Made by a program: the position numbers and the translations under genes. Of a DNA stretch of 64,000 nucleotides, positions 8,756-17,788 are shown piece by piece (the stretch's first letter is position 1; the number at the start of each line of letters is the position of its first letter). The notes below the pieces were generated by a model. It had not been told where the DNA came from and did not search any database. It saw nothing but the letters and a program-made list of their open reading frames with translations. The stretch comes from JAAYYF01 sp040255585 (GTDB taxonomy: Bacteria > Deinococcota > Deinococci > Deinococcales > Trueperaceae): NCBI GenBank assembly GCA_040255585.1, contig JBDZVI010000003.1, positions 1-64,000 of the forward strand, in the 5' to 3' direction.

Positions 8756-10237
8756 CTACTCATCCGTGCGGTCGTACCAACGCATGCCGAACTGCACCGC
8801 GCCGGGTTTGCCGACGCGCGCGCCGCGTTCCTCCGTTGCGCCGCCGCCGCGCGCGGAGGGCGGGTCGACTGGCGCGCCGTCCCACACGAAGCGGCCGCTG
8901 TCCCACGGGCCCGTCTCGTCGGCCACGACGAACTCGCCGTTCGGCAGCAGTTCGACGACCCCGATGTCAGACGCGGTCTCGCCGGAGAGCGCTCGCAGGC
9001 TCTCCCCATCGCGCACGAGCTCGAGGCGCCCCCACGGCTCGCCGGAGTCGAAGACGCCCGCCAGGAGCTCGGCCTCGTCGGTCGTCGGCTGTGCGCCGTG
9101 CGCGAACGGCGCCGCGCCGAGCGGCAGGCCGAGATAGGCGTTGACGGCCGCGAACCAGAGACGCTTCACGGGCACCTCGTCGAGGTTCGTGAGCACCGCG
9201 ATGCCGAGGCCCAGCTCCGGCACCATGCCGACGTGCGACGAGATGCCCTTGAGCGAACCCCCGTGGCGCCTGAGCGTCAGGCCGTTGAAGCGCTCGCGCA
9301 GCATCCAGCCGAGGCCGTAGCTCGTGAGGTGCTCGGCCCAGGCGCGCGGCCGCCACAGTTGCCCGACCGCCTCCGGCGAGACCGCGAGCCTGCCGGGCGC
9401 AGGCGCGAGCAAGTACTTCAGGTAGGCGCTCAGGTCATCGGCGCTCGCCTTGAGGAAGCCGGTGGCGAGGTAGGCGGGCGCCTCCTCCCACTGGGGCGAA
9501 TGGATGACTTCGCCACTCGGAGTGCTCGTGTACAGCTCGGTGAGCCTGCCGGTGGCCCGCGCCTCGGCTGTGTCGAAGCCGGCGCCAAGCCCGAGGGGGC
9601 CGAGGACCTCGCGCCTCACCACCGCAGGGTAGGCCTCGCCTGTCGCGGCCTCGATGACGGCGCCGAGAAGCCCGTAACCGTCGTTCGAGTAACTCACGAC
9701 GCCGCCGGGATGCGCAAGGGCCGGCCGCGTCTCGGACGCCAGGTAGGCCAGTAGGGCCGGGTAGTCGTCCACGCGCGGCGCGTTCGTGTAGTCGCGCGTG
9801 TTGTAGGCGTCCGACGGGTCGCCGACCTGGCTGGGGTATACGGCGTAGTCGAGGCCTCGCACCGGCGGGAGGCCGCTGGTGTGGCTGGCCAGGTGCCAGA
9901 CGCGTACGGGAGCCTCTGGCACGAAGCCCGGGTAGGTGAACGACGGCAGGTAGCGCGTGACCGGGTCGTCGAGCCTCAACAAGCCCCGCGCCTCGAGGTT
10001 GAGGAGAGTGAGGGCCGTGAACGCCTTGGTCACGGAGGCCAGGCCGAAGAGCGTGTCCATGGCGGCCGGCGCGCCGGCCTCGCGGTCGCGCTCGCCGAAG
10101 GCGCGCCCATAGGCCGTCTCGCCCTCGTGGACGATGGTCACGGCAGCGCCCGGCACCTTGTGACGGGTCATGAACTCGCCGGAGAAAGCGTCGAAGCGCT
10201 CCAGCCAACCTTCGGATGGCTCTGGGATCCGCGGCAC
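8756..10237 (-). CDS. Serine hydrolase, beta-lactamase class C / penicillin-binding fold
   Basis: 493 aa. The catalytic SxxK is in GLASVTKAFTAL (about residue 90) and the YxN triad residue is in SYSNDGYGLLGAV (about residue 185). An extra C-terminal region of about 120 residues follows, as in many class C esterases and D-aminopeptidases. No signal peptide is seen, so it is probably a cytoplasmic esterase or peptidase rather than a beta-lactamase. The start is GTG at 10237, two bases past the stop of the upstream permease gene, so it looks co-transcribed with the peptide importer. A role on imported peptides or D-amino acid compounds is inferred from that context. Confidence 0.85.
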   Translation of the reverse strand: MPRIPEPSEGWLERFDAFSGEFMTRHKVPGAAVTIVHEGETAYGRAFGERDREAGAPAAMDTLFGLASVTKAFTALTLLNLEARGLLRLDDPVTRYLPSFTYPGFVPEAPVRVWHLASHTSGLPPVRGLDYAVYPSQVGDPSDAYNTRDYTNAPRVDDYPALLAYLASETRPALAHPGGVVSYSNDGYGLLGAVIEAATGEAYPAVVRREVLGPLGLGAGFDTAEARATGRLTELYTSTPSGEVIHSPQWEEAPAYLATGFLKASADDLSAYLKYLLAPAPGRLAVSPEAVGQLWRPRAWAEHLTSYGLGWMLRERFNGLTLRRHGGSLKGISSHVGMVPELGLGIAVLTNLDEVPVKRLWFAAVNAYLGLPLGAAPFAHGAQPTTDEAELLAGVFDSGEPWGRLELVRDGESLRALSGETASDIGVVELLPNGEFVVADETGPWDSGRFVWDGAPVDPPSARGGGATEERGARVGKPGAVQFGMRWYDRTDE

Positions 10238-10238
10238 C

Positions 10239-11117
10239 TCAGCGCCCCTCTTCCACGGCCAGGGCGTCGCGCACCGCGTCGCCGAGGAAGTTGAAGCCGA
10301 GCACGACGATCATGATCACGGCGCCCGGGAACACGGAGTACCACCAGGCATTGAAGATGTACTGCTGACCGCGGTTGATCATGGTGCCCCAACTGGCGAG
10401 CGGCTCCTGGATGCCGAGGCCCAGGAAGGAGAGCGTCGCCTCCGAGAGGATGGCCCCGGCCACGCCAAGGGAGCCGATGACGATCATCGAGGCGAGGGCG
10501 TTGGGCATGACGTGGCGCAGGATGATGCCGAAGTCGCGCAGTCCGAGCGCCTTCGCAGCCACGACGTACTCCCGTTCCCTGACCCTCAGCACTTCCGAGC
10601 GCATGACGCGTGCCTCACCCGGCCAACTGATGAGCCCGAGCGCGAGGAAGATCGTGGTGGCGCTCGAGCCGAAGATGGCGACGACCACGATGAGGAAGAG
10701 CAGCCCCGGGATGGCGAAGAACACGTCCGCGATGCGCATGACGAGGTTGTCTATCCAACCCCCGAAGAAGCCGGCGGCCGCGCCGAGCGTGATGCCGACC
10801 AGGAGCGCGATCCCCTCGGCGATGATCCCGATGCGCATGCTGATGCGCGCGCCGTAGACGATACGGGAGAAGAGGTCGCGGCCGAGCTCGTCCGTGCCGA
10901 ACCAGAACTCGCCGCCGGGCGGTACGAGCCTGGCGGTAGCGATGCGCTGCGTCGTGGGGTCGTAAGGGGCGATCTGCGGGGCGAAGAACGCTATGAGCGT
11001 GAACACCAGGATGATCACCAACCCCACGAGGCCGAGGCGGTGCCTGGAGAAGGCGCGAAGGCGGCGGAAGCGGGACGCGCCGCGCGCGGGGCCTGCGGTG
11101 GAGACGGTGGCGCTCAT
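10239..11117 (-). CDS. Peptide-type ABC importer permease (DppC/OppC family)
   Basis: 292 aa. After an N-terminal helix (RLGLVGLVIILVFTLIAFF) comes the DppC-type segment APYDPTTQRIATARL and FGTDELGRDLFSRIVYGARISM, then five further membrane segments. The binding-protein-dependent loop that contacts the ATPase is around REYVVAAKALGLRDFGIILRH. The ATG at 11117 overlaps the stop of the partner permease (ATGA). No ATPase gene accompanies the operon here, so a shared one elsewhere is expected. Confidence 0.9.
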   Translation of the reverse strand: MSATVSTAGPARGASRFRRLRAFSRHRLGLVGLVIILVFTLIAFFAPQIAPYDPTTQRIATARLVPPGGEFWFGTDELGRDLFSRIVYGARISMRIGIIAEGIALLVGITLGAAAGFFGGWIDNLVMRIADVFFAIPGLLFLIVVVAIFGSSATTIFLALGLISWPGEARVMRSEVLRVREREYVVAAKALGLRDFGIILRHVMPNALASMIVIGSLGVAGAILSEATLSFLGLGIQEPLASWGTMINRGQQYIFNAWWYSVFPGAVIMIVVLGFNFLGDAVRDALAVEEGR

Positions 11118-12058
11118 GCGTACCTGATCTGCGGGTTGATCACCGCGTAGAAGATATCGACGAGGATGTTGACTGCCACGAAGAGCAGCGCCCCGAAGAC
11201 GAGAGTGCCGATGATGACGGGGGCGTCGCGGCGCGAGATGGCCGTGACGACGGCGCGGCCGAGACCCGGCCAGTTGAAGACGGTCTCGGTCACGACGGAG
11301 CCGCCGAGGAGATAACCGACGTCGAGACCGATGATGGTCACGACGGGGATCATGGCGTTGCGGAGTTCGTGCCGGAAGATCACGCCCGGCTCGCCGAGGC
11401 CCTTGGAGCGTGCCGTGCGCGAGTAGTCCTTGCGCCGCTCCTCGAGGAGCGAGGAGCGCATGACGCGCGCGATCGTCGCCGAGAGCTGCGTGCCGAGCAC
11501 CAGGGACGGCAGCACGAGGTAGAGGGGGCTGCCGCCCCCGTAGCCGGCCACGGGGAACAGCGCTATGCCGTACGTGTCTTGCGTAAGGAAGATCTTGGCG
11601 AGCACGGCCTGCCAGAAGACGGGCATGGCCACGCCGAGCAGCGCGATCAGCATGAGGGTGTGATCGATCCAGGTGTACTGGTACCGCGCCGCGAGGATGC
11701 CGGAAGGGATGCCGATGAGGATGGCGACGACTAGCGCGGCGGACATGAGCTGCAGGGTGCGGGGGAAGCGGTAGCCGATGATGCCCGTCACCTGCTCGTC
11801 GAGAACGAAGCTCTTGCCGAGGTCGCCGCTGGCGGTCTTCAGCAAGAAGCGCCCGTACTGCACGAGCCAGGGGTCGTTGAGACCGAGGGAGTCGCGCACG
11901 CGCTCGATGGTGGCGGGGTCGGCACGCTTGTACTGCTCGCCCATCACGGCCCTGACGGGGTCGCCGGGCATCAGATACGTCAGCAGGAAGATGATGGTGA
12001 AGACGCCGAGGAGCGTGGGGATGGCCCACAGGCCGCGGCGAAGAACGTACTGGAACAT
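11114..12058 (-). CDS. Peptide-type ABC importer permease (DppB/OppB family)
   Basis: 314 aa. The N-terminus (MFQYVLRRGLWAIPTLLGVF) and the motif MPGDPVRAVMGEQY are typical of DppB. The C-terminal coupling region includes DYSRTARSKGLGEPGVIFRH and the family end FYAVINPQIRY. Six membrane segments are predicted. It lies 163 bases after the binding-protein gene; that gap holds a very strong hairpin. It overlaps the second permease by four bases. Confidence 0.92.
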   Translation of the reverse strand: MFQYVLRRGLWAIPTLLGVFTIIFLLTYLMPGDPVRAVMGEQYKRADPATIERVRDSLGLNDPWLVQYGRFLLKTASGDLGKSFVLDEQVTGIIGYRFPRTLQLMSAALVVAILIGIPSGILAARYQYTWIDHTLMLIALLGVAMPVFWQAVLAKIFLTQDTYGIALFPVAGYGGGSPLYLVLPSLVLGTQLSATIARVMRSSLLEERRKDYSRTARSKGLGEPGVIFRHELRNAMIPVVTIIGLDVGYLLGGSVVTETVFNWPGLGRAVVTAISRRDAPVIIGTLVFGALLFVAVNILVDIFYAVINPQIRYA

Positions 12059-12177
12059 GCGAGCGCGTCCTCTCGAGCCTCACGGACTCGGGGCTGCGTC
12101 GCCTCGCCCCCGGTCCTCGACCCAGGCGGGTCGGCCGACCCTGCTCCCGCCAGCCGGCCGCCCCGCTTGGTGCGGTC

Positions 12178-12213
12178 GGGTCGCCTCCGCCCATCCTCGG
12201 GCGGAGGCGACCC
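12178..12213 (-). terminator. 15-bp perfect hairpin between binding-protein and permease genes
   Basis: GGGTCGCCTCCGCCC (12178-12192) pairs perfectly with 12199-12213; the loop is ATCCTC. It starts 9 bases after the binding-protein stop. No T tract follows in the minus direction, so partial termination or 3'-end protection of the binding-protein message are both possible. Either would let the binding protein be made in excess over the permeases. Confidence 0.6.
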
Positions 12214-12221
12214 GCGCTCCG

Positions 12222-13787
12222 TTACTTCTTCTCGATGGTCCAGAGCGGCGAGCGATAGGTGCCGGCCGCGGAGACCTGGAAGTTCTCGATGTTCGGCTTG
12301 ACCAGGTACGAGACCTTGGAGTAGCCGGAGACGATCCATGGGGCGTCGGCCATGATCCGCTCGTGCGCCTGGCGGTAGATGGCCTCGCGGGCGACGGGGT
12401 CGCTCTCGGCCCTGGCGGCGTCGAGGAGGTCGTTGACTTCCGGGACGTCGTACTTGGTGTCGTCGCGGCCATGCGCGAAGAGGAAGTCGAAGACCTCGCT
12501 CGGGTCCAGGAAGTCGGAGCTCCAGCCGGAGAGGAAGAGCTTGACGTCGGGCTCGCCGACGTGCGACCAGTAGGTGCTGTTGTCTTCCTTCTGCAGGTTG
12601 ATCTGCACGCCGATCTGGGCCAGCATGTCCTGCACCGCGATGTTGGGCGCGTCCGAGGAGGAGGCGTAGTAGAAGAGCGTGATCGGCTCGAGGCCCTGGC
12701 CGTTCGGGTAGCCGGCCTCGGCGAGGAGCTCCTTGGCCTTCTCGAGGTCATACGCGTAGCCCTCGACGTCGGCGGCGGGCATGTCGGGCGGCAGGACGCC
12801 CATGTTGCCCGGCACGCGGCTGCCTTCCATCAGGATGTCCCAGATGAGGTTGCGGTCGACGGCGTAGTTGAAGGCCTGGCGCAGCTTGACGTTGTCGGCG
12901 AACGGCGGCTCCGTCATCTTGAAGCCCCAGTAGGCGACGTTGAGGCCGGCGCCCTCGTGGTAGTCGGCCGCGAACTCGTTCTTGATCGACTCGAGCTGGC
13001 CGTCGGGGAAGCTGACGAGGACGTCGAGCTCGCCCTGGCGGTACATGAGGAGGCCGGTCGTGTCGTCCGGAACGTTCCAGAAGGTCACGCCATCCAGGCT
13101 CGGGCGGCCGTCCCAGTAGTCAGGGTTGGCCTTGAGGACGAGCTGGTCGTCCCTCGTCCAGCGGTCGAACATGAACGCGCCGGTGCCGACGGGCTTGTTG
13201 GACAGGTCGGAGCCGAGCGCGTCGAGCGCTTCCTTCGGAACGACGTACGCGTTGACGAGGTCGGCGAGGAAACGGTGGTTCGGCGCGTCGAGCGTCATCG
13301 ACACGGTGTAGTCGTCGATGACCTTGAAGCCGGCCCACTCGTCGGTCTCGCCTGCCAGCACCGCGTCGGAGCCGCTCACGGAGGAGACGTACTCGGGGTG
13401 CTCGGAGATCGAGGTGTCTTCCGTAAGGAAGCGCTGGAGTGACCACAAGACGTCATCGGCCTTGACCTCGCGGTCGGCGTAGTTGACGCCCGGCGTGGCA
13501 TGGAAGAGGACGCCATGCCGCAGGTGGAACGTGTAGGTCAGCCCGTCGTCGGAGATGTCCCAAGACTCGGCGAGGGCCGGGATGACGTCGCCGCTGTTGC
13601 CGTCGAACGTGGTGAGGCCCTCTAGGACGTTGACGAGGATCTGGCGCGTGGCGGTCGTGGACGACCGCCACGCGTCGAGGTGCTCCGGGTCGGCTTTCAT
13701 CGGGTAGTTGAGCGTTCCGGCGGCCGAGGCGCTCCCGATCAGAGCGAGGACGGCGGCGGCTATCAGCAGAAGTCGGCGATGTGGCAC
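12222..13787 (-). CDS. Peptide-type ABC importer substrate-binding protein (family 5)
   Basis: 521 aa. A signal peptide is clear (PHRRLLLIAAAVLALIGSASA); no lipobox Cys is seen. Family 5 (DppA/OppA) features include DPEHLDAW, VIPALAESWDISDDGLTYTFHLR and AFNYAVDRNLIWD. The substrate may be peptides or another family 5 ligand. The GTG start at 13787 has GGAGGAG nearby. It is the first gene of the operon; a candidate promoter lies at 13939-13967. Confidence 0.9.
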   Translation of the reverse strand: MPHRRLLLIAAAVLALIGSASAAGTLNYPMKADPEHLDAWRSSTTATRQILVNVLEGLTTFDGNSGDVIPALAESWDISDDGLTYTFHLRHGVLFHATPGVNYADREVKADDVLWSLQRFLTEDTSISEHPEYVSSVSGSDAVLAGETDEWAGFKVIDDYTVSMTLDAPNHRFLADLVNAYVVPKEALDALGSDLSNKPVGTGAFMFDRWTRDDQLVLKANPDYWDGRPSLDGVTFWNVPDDTTGLLMYRQGELDVLVSFPDGQLESIKNEFAADYHEGAGLNVAYWGFKMTEPPFADNVKLRQAFNYAVDRNLIWDILMEGSRVPGNMGVLPPDMPAADVEGYAYDLEKAKELLAEAGYPNGQGLEPITLFYYASSSDAPNIAVQDMLAQIGVQINLQKEDNSTYWSHVGEPDVKLFLSGWSSDFLDPSEVFDFLFAHGRDDTKYDVPEVNDLLDAARAESDPVAREAIYRQAHERIMADAPWIVSGYSKVSYLVKPNIENFQVSAAGTYRSPLWTIEKK

Positions 13788-14105
13788 AGCTTCTCCTCCC
13801 AGGTGTCCGGTTTGGCGCGGGCACCCCTTCGTTCCGTCCCGGCAGACCAGGCCGCCGGGGCGCTGCTTGCGGGGGCAACGGACTTGAGCGACCTCACAGA
13901 CGTTCAAGACGCCGGCAAGAGACGGACGAAGTTGGCGAAGTGTAACAAAGTGCATGAACGCGGTAAAGGTCACATCCGTTAACGGACCTTCGCCAGGACG
14001 CGAGCTTCGCGCTCGCGGTATCCTGGCTCGCGATCGGCCTCGAGTACCTGGGTACCCAAGCTCGCGTAAAGCGGCGCCGGCAGGTCGCGGCCAAGGAGGT
14101 CCAGC
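13788..14105. other. Divergent intergenic region (318 bases)
   Basis: No gene is seen. It contains the candidate promoter for the peptide importer (minus strand, 13939-13967) and a perfect 12-bp palindrome TCCGTTAACGGA at 13975-13986 just upstream of that -35 box, a plausible operator. Close to the YciI-like gene there is a GC-rich inverted repeat around 14010-14030 and a good Shine-Dalgarno (AAGGAGG). Confidence 0.45.
13939..13967 (-). promoter_or_regulatory. Candidate promoter of the peptide importer operon
   Basis: On the minus strand TTTACC (13967-13962), 17 bases, then TACACT (13944-13939); each matches 4 of 6 consensus positions. The start codon is about 150 bases downstream. A 12-bp palindrome lies 8 bases upstream of the -35 box. 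Confidence 0.45.
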
Positions 14106-14390
14106 ATGCTTTACCTCGTAGTGGCTCACGACGGCACTGACGCCGGCGCCAAGGAGCGCCGCGCTGCCGCCCGTCCGTCGCATCTGGAGGGCGCCAAGGC
14201 GCGCTTCGACGCCGGCGGCATGCCGATCGGCGGCGCCATCCTCGACGCCGCCGGCGCGATGATCGGCTCCGCCATGGTCGTAGAGGCGGCCGACGAGGCC
14301 GAGGCCCGTGCCATCGTCGAGAACGACCCCTACACGAAGCAGGGGGTATGGGTCAGGTACGACGTCTGGCCCTTCAAGCGCGCGTTCTAG
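14106..14390 (+). CDS. YciI-like protein
   Basis: 94 aa. It matches the YciI/YCII fold: MLYLVVAHDGTD at the start, the conserved R..HLEG..A region (ARPSHLEGAKARFDAGG), then GSAMVVEAADEAEARAIVENDPY, a central family motif, ending VWVRYDVWPFKRAF. YciI proteins are small ferredoxin-fold enzymes or binding proteins of mostly unknown role. AAGGAGG precedes the ATG. It stands alone on the plus strand between two importers. Confidence 0.85.
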   Translation: MLYLVVAHDGTDAGAKERRAAARPSHLEGAKARFDAGGMPIGGAILDAAGAMIGSAMVVEAADEAEARAIVENDPYTKQGVWVRYDVWPFKRAF

Positions 14391-14398
14391 GCGGTGTC

Positions 14399-14431
14399 AG
14401 GTGGTGTCTGGACGGCGTCTAGACACCACCT
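14399..14431. terminator. Bidirectional hairpin between the YciI-like gene and the BMP binding-protein gene
   Basis: AGGTGGTGTCT (14399-14409) and AGACACCACCT (14421-14431) are exact complements with an 11-base loop. It lies between two converging genes, 9 bases after one stop and 15 bases before the other. There is no T tract. Confidence 0.55.
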
Positions 14432-14445
14432 GGCCGTCCTTGAGT

Positions 14446-15603
14446 TCAGGGCTCGCCTTCCCATGGACCTTCGACATTGTCGGCCGCCCACTGCAGGCCG
14501 AGCAGTTCCTCGACGCTCGGAGTGACGCCGTCCGCGTAGACGAGGTTGCCCTTGCGGTCGTAGATGGGGCCCGTGAAGGGGTCGAAGGCGACGGGGGCGC
14601 TCGACATCTGCTCGATGCGCAGCAACGCGAGGTCGTAGACGGAGAGCCTATCGCCGTTCGCGAGCTCGACCGTCCGCTCCTTGAGGGCCTCCTCGTACGC
14701 CGGGTTGATGACCATGCCCGGCTCCGCGCCAACCTCGACGGCGTCTTGGGCTAGGAGCCAGAAGTAGTCGACGTCCTCGAGGTTGGTGTTCGTGTAGGTG
14801 CCGTCGATGACCTTGTTCAGGATGTCGGTCGTGAGGACGCCCCAGTTGACGAGCTGCCCGGAGGCGATGGTGTCGGGCGCGTACGGCAACATCGAGGCGT
14901 AGTGCGAGAAGCTCGGGTAGCCGTGGGCGGCGGCCGTCTGGGCGACGGTCGGCGTGTCTTCAGTGAAGGCGAAGACGTCGGCGCCGTCGGCGATGAGGGC
15001 CTCGGTAGCCTCCTTGGCCCCGGCCGGGTCGAACCAGTTGTAGAGCCAACGCACCACGACCTTCGCGTCCGGGTTGGCCTCCTTGACGCCGATGGCGAAG
15101 GCGTCGATGTGGCGCTTTACCTCCGGGATCGGGAACGCCCCGATGTAGCCCACGACGCCGGAGTTCGTGAGACCGCCCGCGATCAGGCCGTTGACGTAGT
15201 AGACCTGATAGAAGTCGGCCATGTACGTGAGGAGGTTCGGCGCGCGTTCGACGCCGGTGGCGTGCCCGAAGATCACGTTCGGGTAGCGCTCGGCCGAGGC
15301 CAGCAGGCCGTCGCCGAAGCCGAAGGACGTGCCGAACACGACGTTGCAGCCGTCGGCGACGAGCTGGTCGACGGTGGCCTCGACGTCCGCCTCCGCGACT
15401 GCCTCGACGTACGCTGTGGTGATACCGGGCAGGTCGGCGGCCGTCGCCTTGCGACCGAGGTCTTGGGCGTACGAGAAGCCGTAGTCGCCTACCGGACCGA
15501 CGTAGATCCAGCAAGCCTTGACGTCGGTCTCGCTGATCTGCGCCGTGGCGCCGCAGAAGACGGTGAGGAGTGCCAGGACGGCTAGTTGACGGGCGAACCG
15601 CAT
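14446..15603 (-). CDS. BMP-family ABC importer substrate-binding protein (nucleoside type)
   Basis: 385 aa with a signal peptide (MRFARQLAVLALLTVFCGATAQ). The mature part fits the basic membrane protein family (PnrA/Med): KACWIYVGPVGDYGFSYAQD, CNVVFGTSFGFGDGL and VVRWLYNWFDPAGAKEATEALI. Members bind purine nucleosides or related compounds. GGAGG precedes the ATG at 15603. It is the last gene of an ATPase-permease-permease-binding protein operon, and is separated from the permease by two tandem hairpins. Confidence 0.9.
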   Translation of the reverse strand: MRFARQLAVLALLTVFCGATAQISETDVKACWIYVGPVGDYGFSYAQDLGRKATAADLPGITTAYVEAVAEADVEATVDQLVADGCNVVFGTSFGFGDGLLASAERYPNVIFGHATGVERAPNLLTYMADFYQVYYVNGLIAGGLTNSGVVGYIGAFPIPEVKRHIDAFAIGVKEANPDAKVVVRWLYNWFDPAGAKEATEALIADGADVFAFTEDTPTVAQTAAAHGYPSFSHYASMLPYAPDTIASGQLVNWGVLTTDILNKVIDGTYTNTNLEDVDYFWLLAQDAVEVGAEPGMVINPAYEEALKERTVELANGDRLSVYDLALLRIEQMSSAPVAFDPFTGPIYDRKGNLVYADGVTPSVEELLGLQWAADNVEGPWEGEP

Positions 15604-15672
15604 TCTTAAGACCTCCGAGGTCGCGCCGGCCGGGGCTCTCGTCTCCCGGTAACGACACGCCGTGACTACCAA

Positions 15673-15722
15673 GGTGGACGCGGCGCGTCCACCTCGCCCA
15701 CCGCCGACCCTGCGTCGGCGGT
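15673..15722. terminator. Two tandem perfect hairpins between permease and BMP binding-protein genes
   Basis: First stem: GGTGGACGC (15673-15681) with GCGTCCACC (15685-15693), loop GGC. Second stem: ACCGCCGAC (15700-15708) with GTCGGCGGT (15714-15722), loop CCTGC. They occupy most of the 131-base gap. The binding-protein gene is transcribed after them, so they may shape processing or partial termination. Confidence 0.5.
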
Positions 15723-15734
15723 CGTGGCCAAGGT

Positions 15735-16664
15735 TCATTCTCGCTCCCCGCGCCGGTACGGCGCGCCGAGGGCCTCCGGGGCGCCCACCGCACCGCGCCC
15801 ACCGCGCCAGGCGATGAGCGTGAGGGCGAGCACCGTGACGAGGTACGGGAGGAGCGTCAGCAGCTCGGGCGGCAGGACGGCCTGCAGCCGGAAGGAGAGG
15901 GTGAAGAAGGCGCCGAAGAGGAGGGCGGCCGGCACGGCCCGCAGCGGGTGCCAGAGCGCCAGGATCGTGAGGCCGAGGGCGATCCAGCCCATGCCGTTGG
16001 TGATGTTCTCGCCCCAGGCCGGCCGGTAGGCGAGCGAGAGGTACGAGCCTGCGAGCCCGGCCAGGGCCCCGCCGATGAGGACGGCTAGGAAGCGCACGCG
16101 GCGCACGTTGGTCCCCGCGGCGTCGGCGGCGGCCGGCGACTCCCCCACCGTCCTGAGCGTGAGGCCTGGGCGCGAACGGAACAGGACGAGCCAGATGACG
16201 ACCGCGAGGACGAGCGCGGCGTACGTGAGCGCGTACTGCCGCGTGAAGAACGCCGGTCCGAGCACGGGGATGGCCGAGAGGAGCGGCACGTCGAAGGGGA
16301 GCATGGGCGCGGCCAACGGCTTGCCGACCCACTCCTTGCCCAGGAGGTTGGCGAGCCCCACCCCGCCGATCGTGATGGCCAGGCCGCTCACGAACTGGTT
16401 GGCGAGCAGGAACGTAGCGATGACGCCGTGCAGCGCGGCGACGACCGCTCCGGCGAGCACGGCGGCGAGCAGAGCGAGCGGCAGGGAGCCCGTCGCGGCG
16501 GCGACCATGAAGCCCGCGACGGCGCCGAGCATCATCATCCCCTCGACGCCAAGGTTGACGACCCCGGCCCGCTCGGCCACGACCTCGCCGAGCGCGGCGA
16601 GCAGGAGCGGCGTGCCGAAGGCGAGGGCACGCGCCAAGGTAGAGGTGAGCAGCTCGAGCTCCAT
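15735..16664 (-). CDS. BMP-type ABC importer permease (YufQ/NupQ-like)
   Basis: 309 aa with 8-9 hydrophobic segments. The motif ERAGVVNLGVEGMMMLGAVAGF is the signature of the ribose/nucleoside permease family (BPD_transp_2), and GLLNLLGKEWVGKPLAAP-type text follows. It pairs with the neighbouring permease at 16664. The ATG at 16664 shares a base with the upstream stop (TGATG); a GTG one codon earlier is also possible. Confidence 0.9.
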   Translation of the reverse strand: MELELLTSTLARALAFGTPLLLAALGEVVAERAGVVNLGVEGMMMLGAVAGFMVAAATGSLPLALLAAVLAGAVVAALHGVIATFLLANQFVSGLAITIGGVGLANLLGKEWVGKPLAAPMLPFDVPLLSAIPVLGPAFFTRQYALTYAALVLAVVIWLVLFRSRPGLTLRTVGESPAAADAAGTNVRRVRFLAVLIGGALAGLAGSYLSLAYRPAWGENITNGMGWIALGLTILALWHPLRAVPAALLFGAFFTLSFRLQAVLPPELLTLLPYLVTVLALTLIAWRGGRGAVGAPEALGAPYRRGERE

Positions 16665-17788
16665 CACTCGCCCTCCGGGGAGCGGAGCGCCAGCCCGGTC
16701 CCCTGGCCGTCAGGGGAGACGGGGCGACGCACGAGCACGGGGCGGTACGTGAGGAGCGGCTCGGAGGCGACGAGGAGCAGGAGCGTGAGGCCGGTCATGA
16801 CGTCGGTGAGTTGGAAGGGTAGTTGCAGGCTCACCTTCACGACGTCCCCCGCGGCGAGCACCCAACCGAGGAGCGGGGCGGTCACCAGGGTGGCCCAGGC
16901 GTGCCCGCGGGCCAGGAGCGCCACGAGGATGGCCGTGTAGCCGAAGCCCATCGAGATGCTCGTGGGCTCGATGAGGCGGTGGTGGATGCCCGCCACCTCG
17001 CCGGCGCCCGCCATGCCGGCCGCGCCGGCGGAGAGCGCGGCTAGGGCGAGCGTCGTCGGCAGGAGCCTGACACCGGCGTAGCGCGCGGCGTCGGGCGCCT
17101 CGCCGAGGAGCCGGATGGAGAAGCCCAGGCGCGTGTAGCGCAGGAGCCACGTGAGGCCGAGCGCGAGCACGACGCCTATCACAAGTGTCGGGACGTGTAT
17201 CCGGGTGCCTTCGAGCAGGCTCAGGTACGTCTCGCGTGGGAAGCGGTCGGAGTAGCTGAAGCCGGTGACGGACTTGCCGCGCCACGGGCCGTTGATGAGC
17301 CAGCGCACGGCGTACATGGCGACGTAGTTGAACATCAGCGTGGTGATGATCTCGTTCACGCCGAGCCGGGCCTTGAGGAGCGCCGGCACTAGGCCGTAGA
17401 GGGCGGCCCCCACGAACGCCGCCAGGTAGATGGCGGGGATCGTCATGGGCCCGAGCCCCTGCGCGAAGAGCGCGACGGCGCTCGCTGCCACGGCGCCCGC
17501 CAGGATCTGACCCTCCGCTCCGATGTTCCAGAAGCGCGCCCGCAACGCGACGACCAGCCCCGCGCCGGTGAGCAGGAGCGGGATGGCGCGCCTGACGACT
17601 TCGCCAAGTCCGCGTCCGTCGAGCAGGGTGCGCTGCACGACGGTGGCGCCGGCCGCCCAGGGGTCGAGGCCGTACGCCTTGAAAGCCACGAGCGCGGCAC
17701 CGATGGCCAGCGCGAAGGACGCCGCGCTGACCGCGAACGTCAGGAGCGCCGGCTTGGAGTCGCGCCTCACCCAGCGCACGCGCATCAT
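16664..17788 (-). CDS. BMP-type ABC importer permease (YufP/NupP-like)
   Basis: 374 aa, hydrophobic throughout. FWNIGAEGQILAGAVAASA is the counterpart of the family signature and LGVNEIITTLMFNYVAMY is typical of YufP. The C-terminus is polar. The start overlaps the ATPase stop (ATGA) and the stop overlaps the next permease, so translation is coupled across all three genes. Confidence 0.9.
   Translation of the reverse strand: MMRVRWVRRDSKPALLTFAVSAASFALAIGAALVAFKAYGLDPWAAGATVVQRTLLDGRGLGEVVRRAIPLLLTGAGLVVALRARFWNIGAEGQILAGAVAASAVALFAQGLGPMTIPAIYLAAFVGAALYGLVPALLKARLGVNEIITTLMFNYVAMYAVRWLINGPWRGKSVTGFSYSDRFPRETYLSLLEGTRIHVPTLVIGVVLALGLTWLLRYTRLGFSIRLLGEAPDAARYAGVRLLPTTLALAALSAGAAGMAGAGEVAGIHHRLIEPTSISMGFGYTAILVALLARGHAWATLVTAPLLGWVLAAGDVVKVSLQLPFQLTDVMTGLTLLLLVASEPLLTYRPVLVRRPVSPDGQGTGLALRSPEGE

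Noticed and set aside
8756..10237. Calling the serine hydrolase a beta-lactamase resistance gene
   Set aside because: No signal peptide, extra C-terminal domain and importer context favour an esterase or peptidase role.
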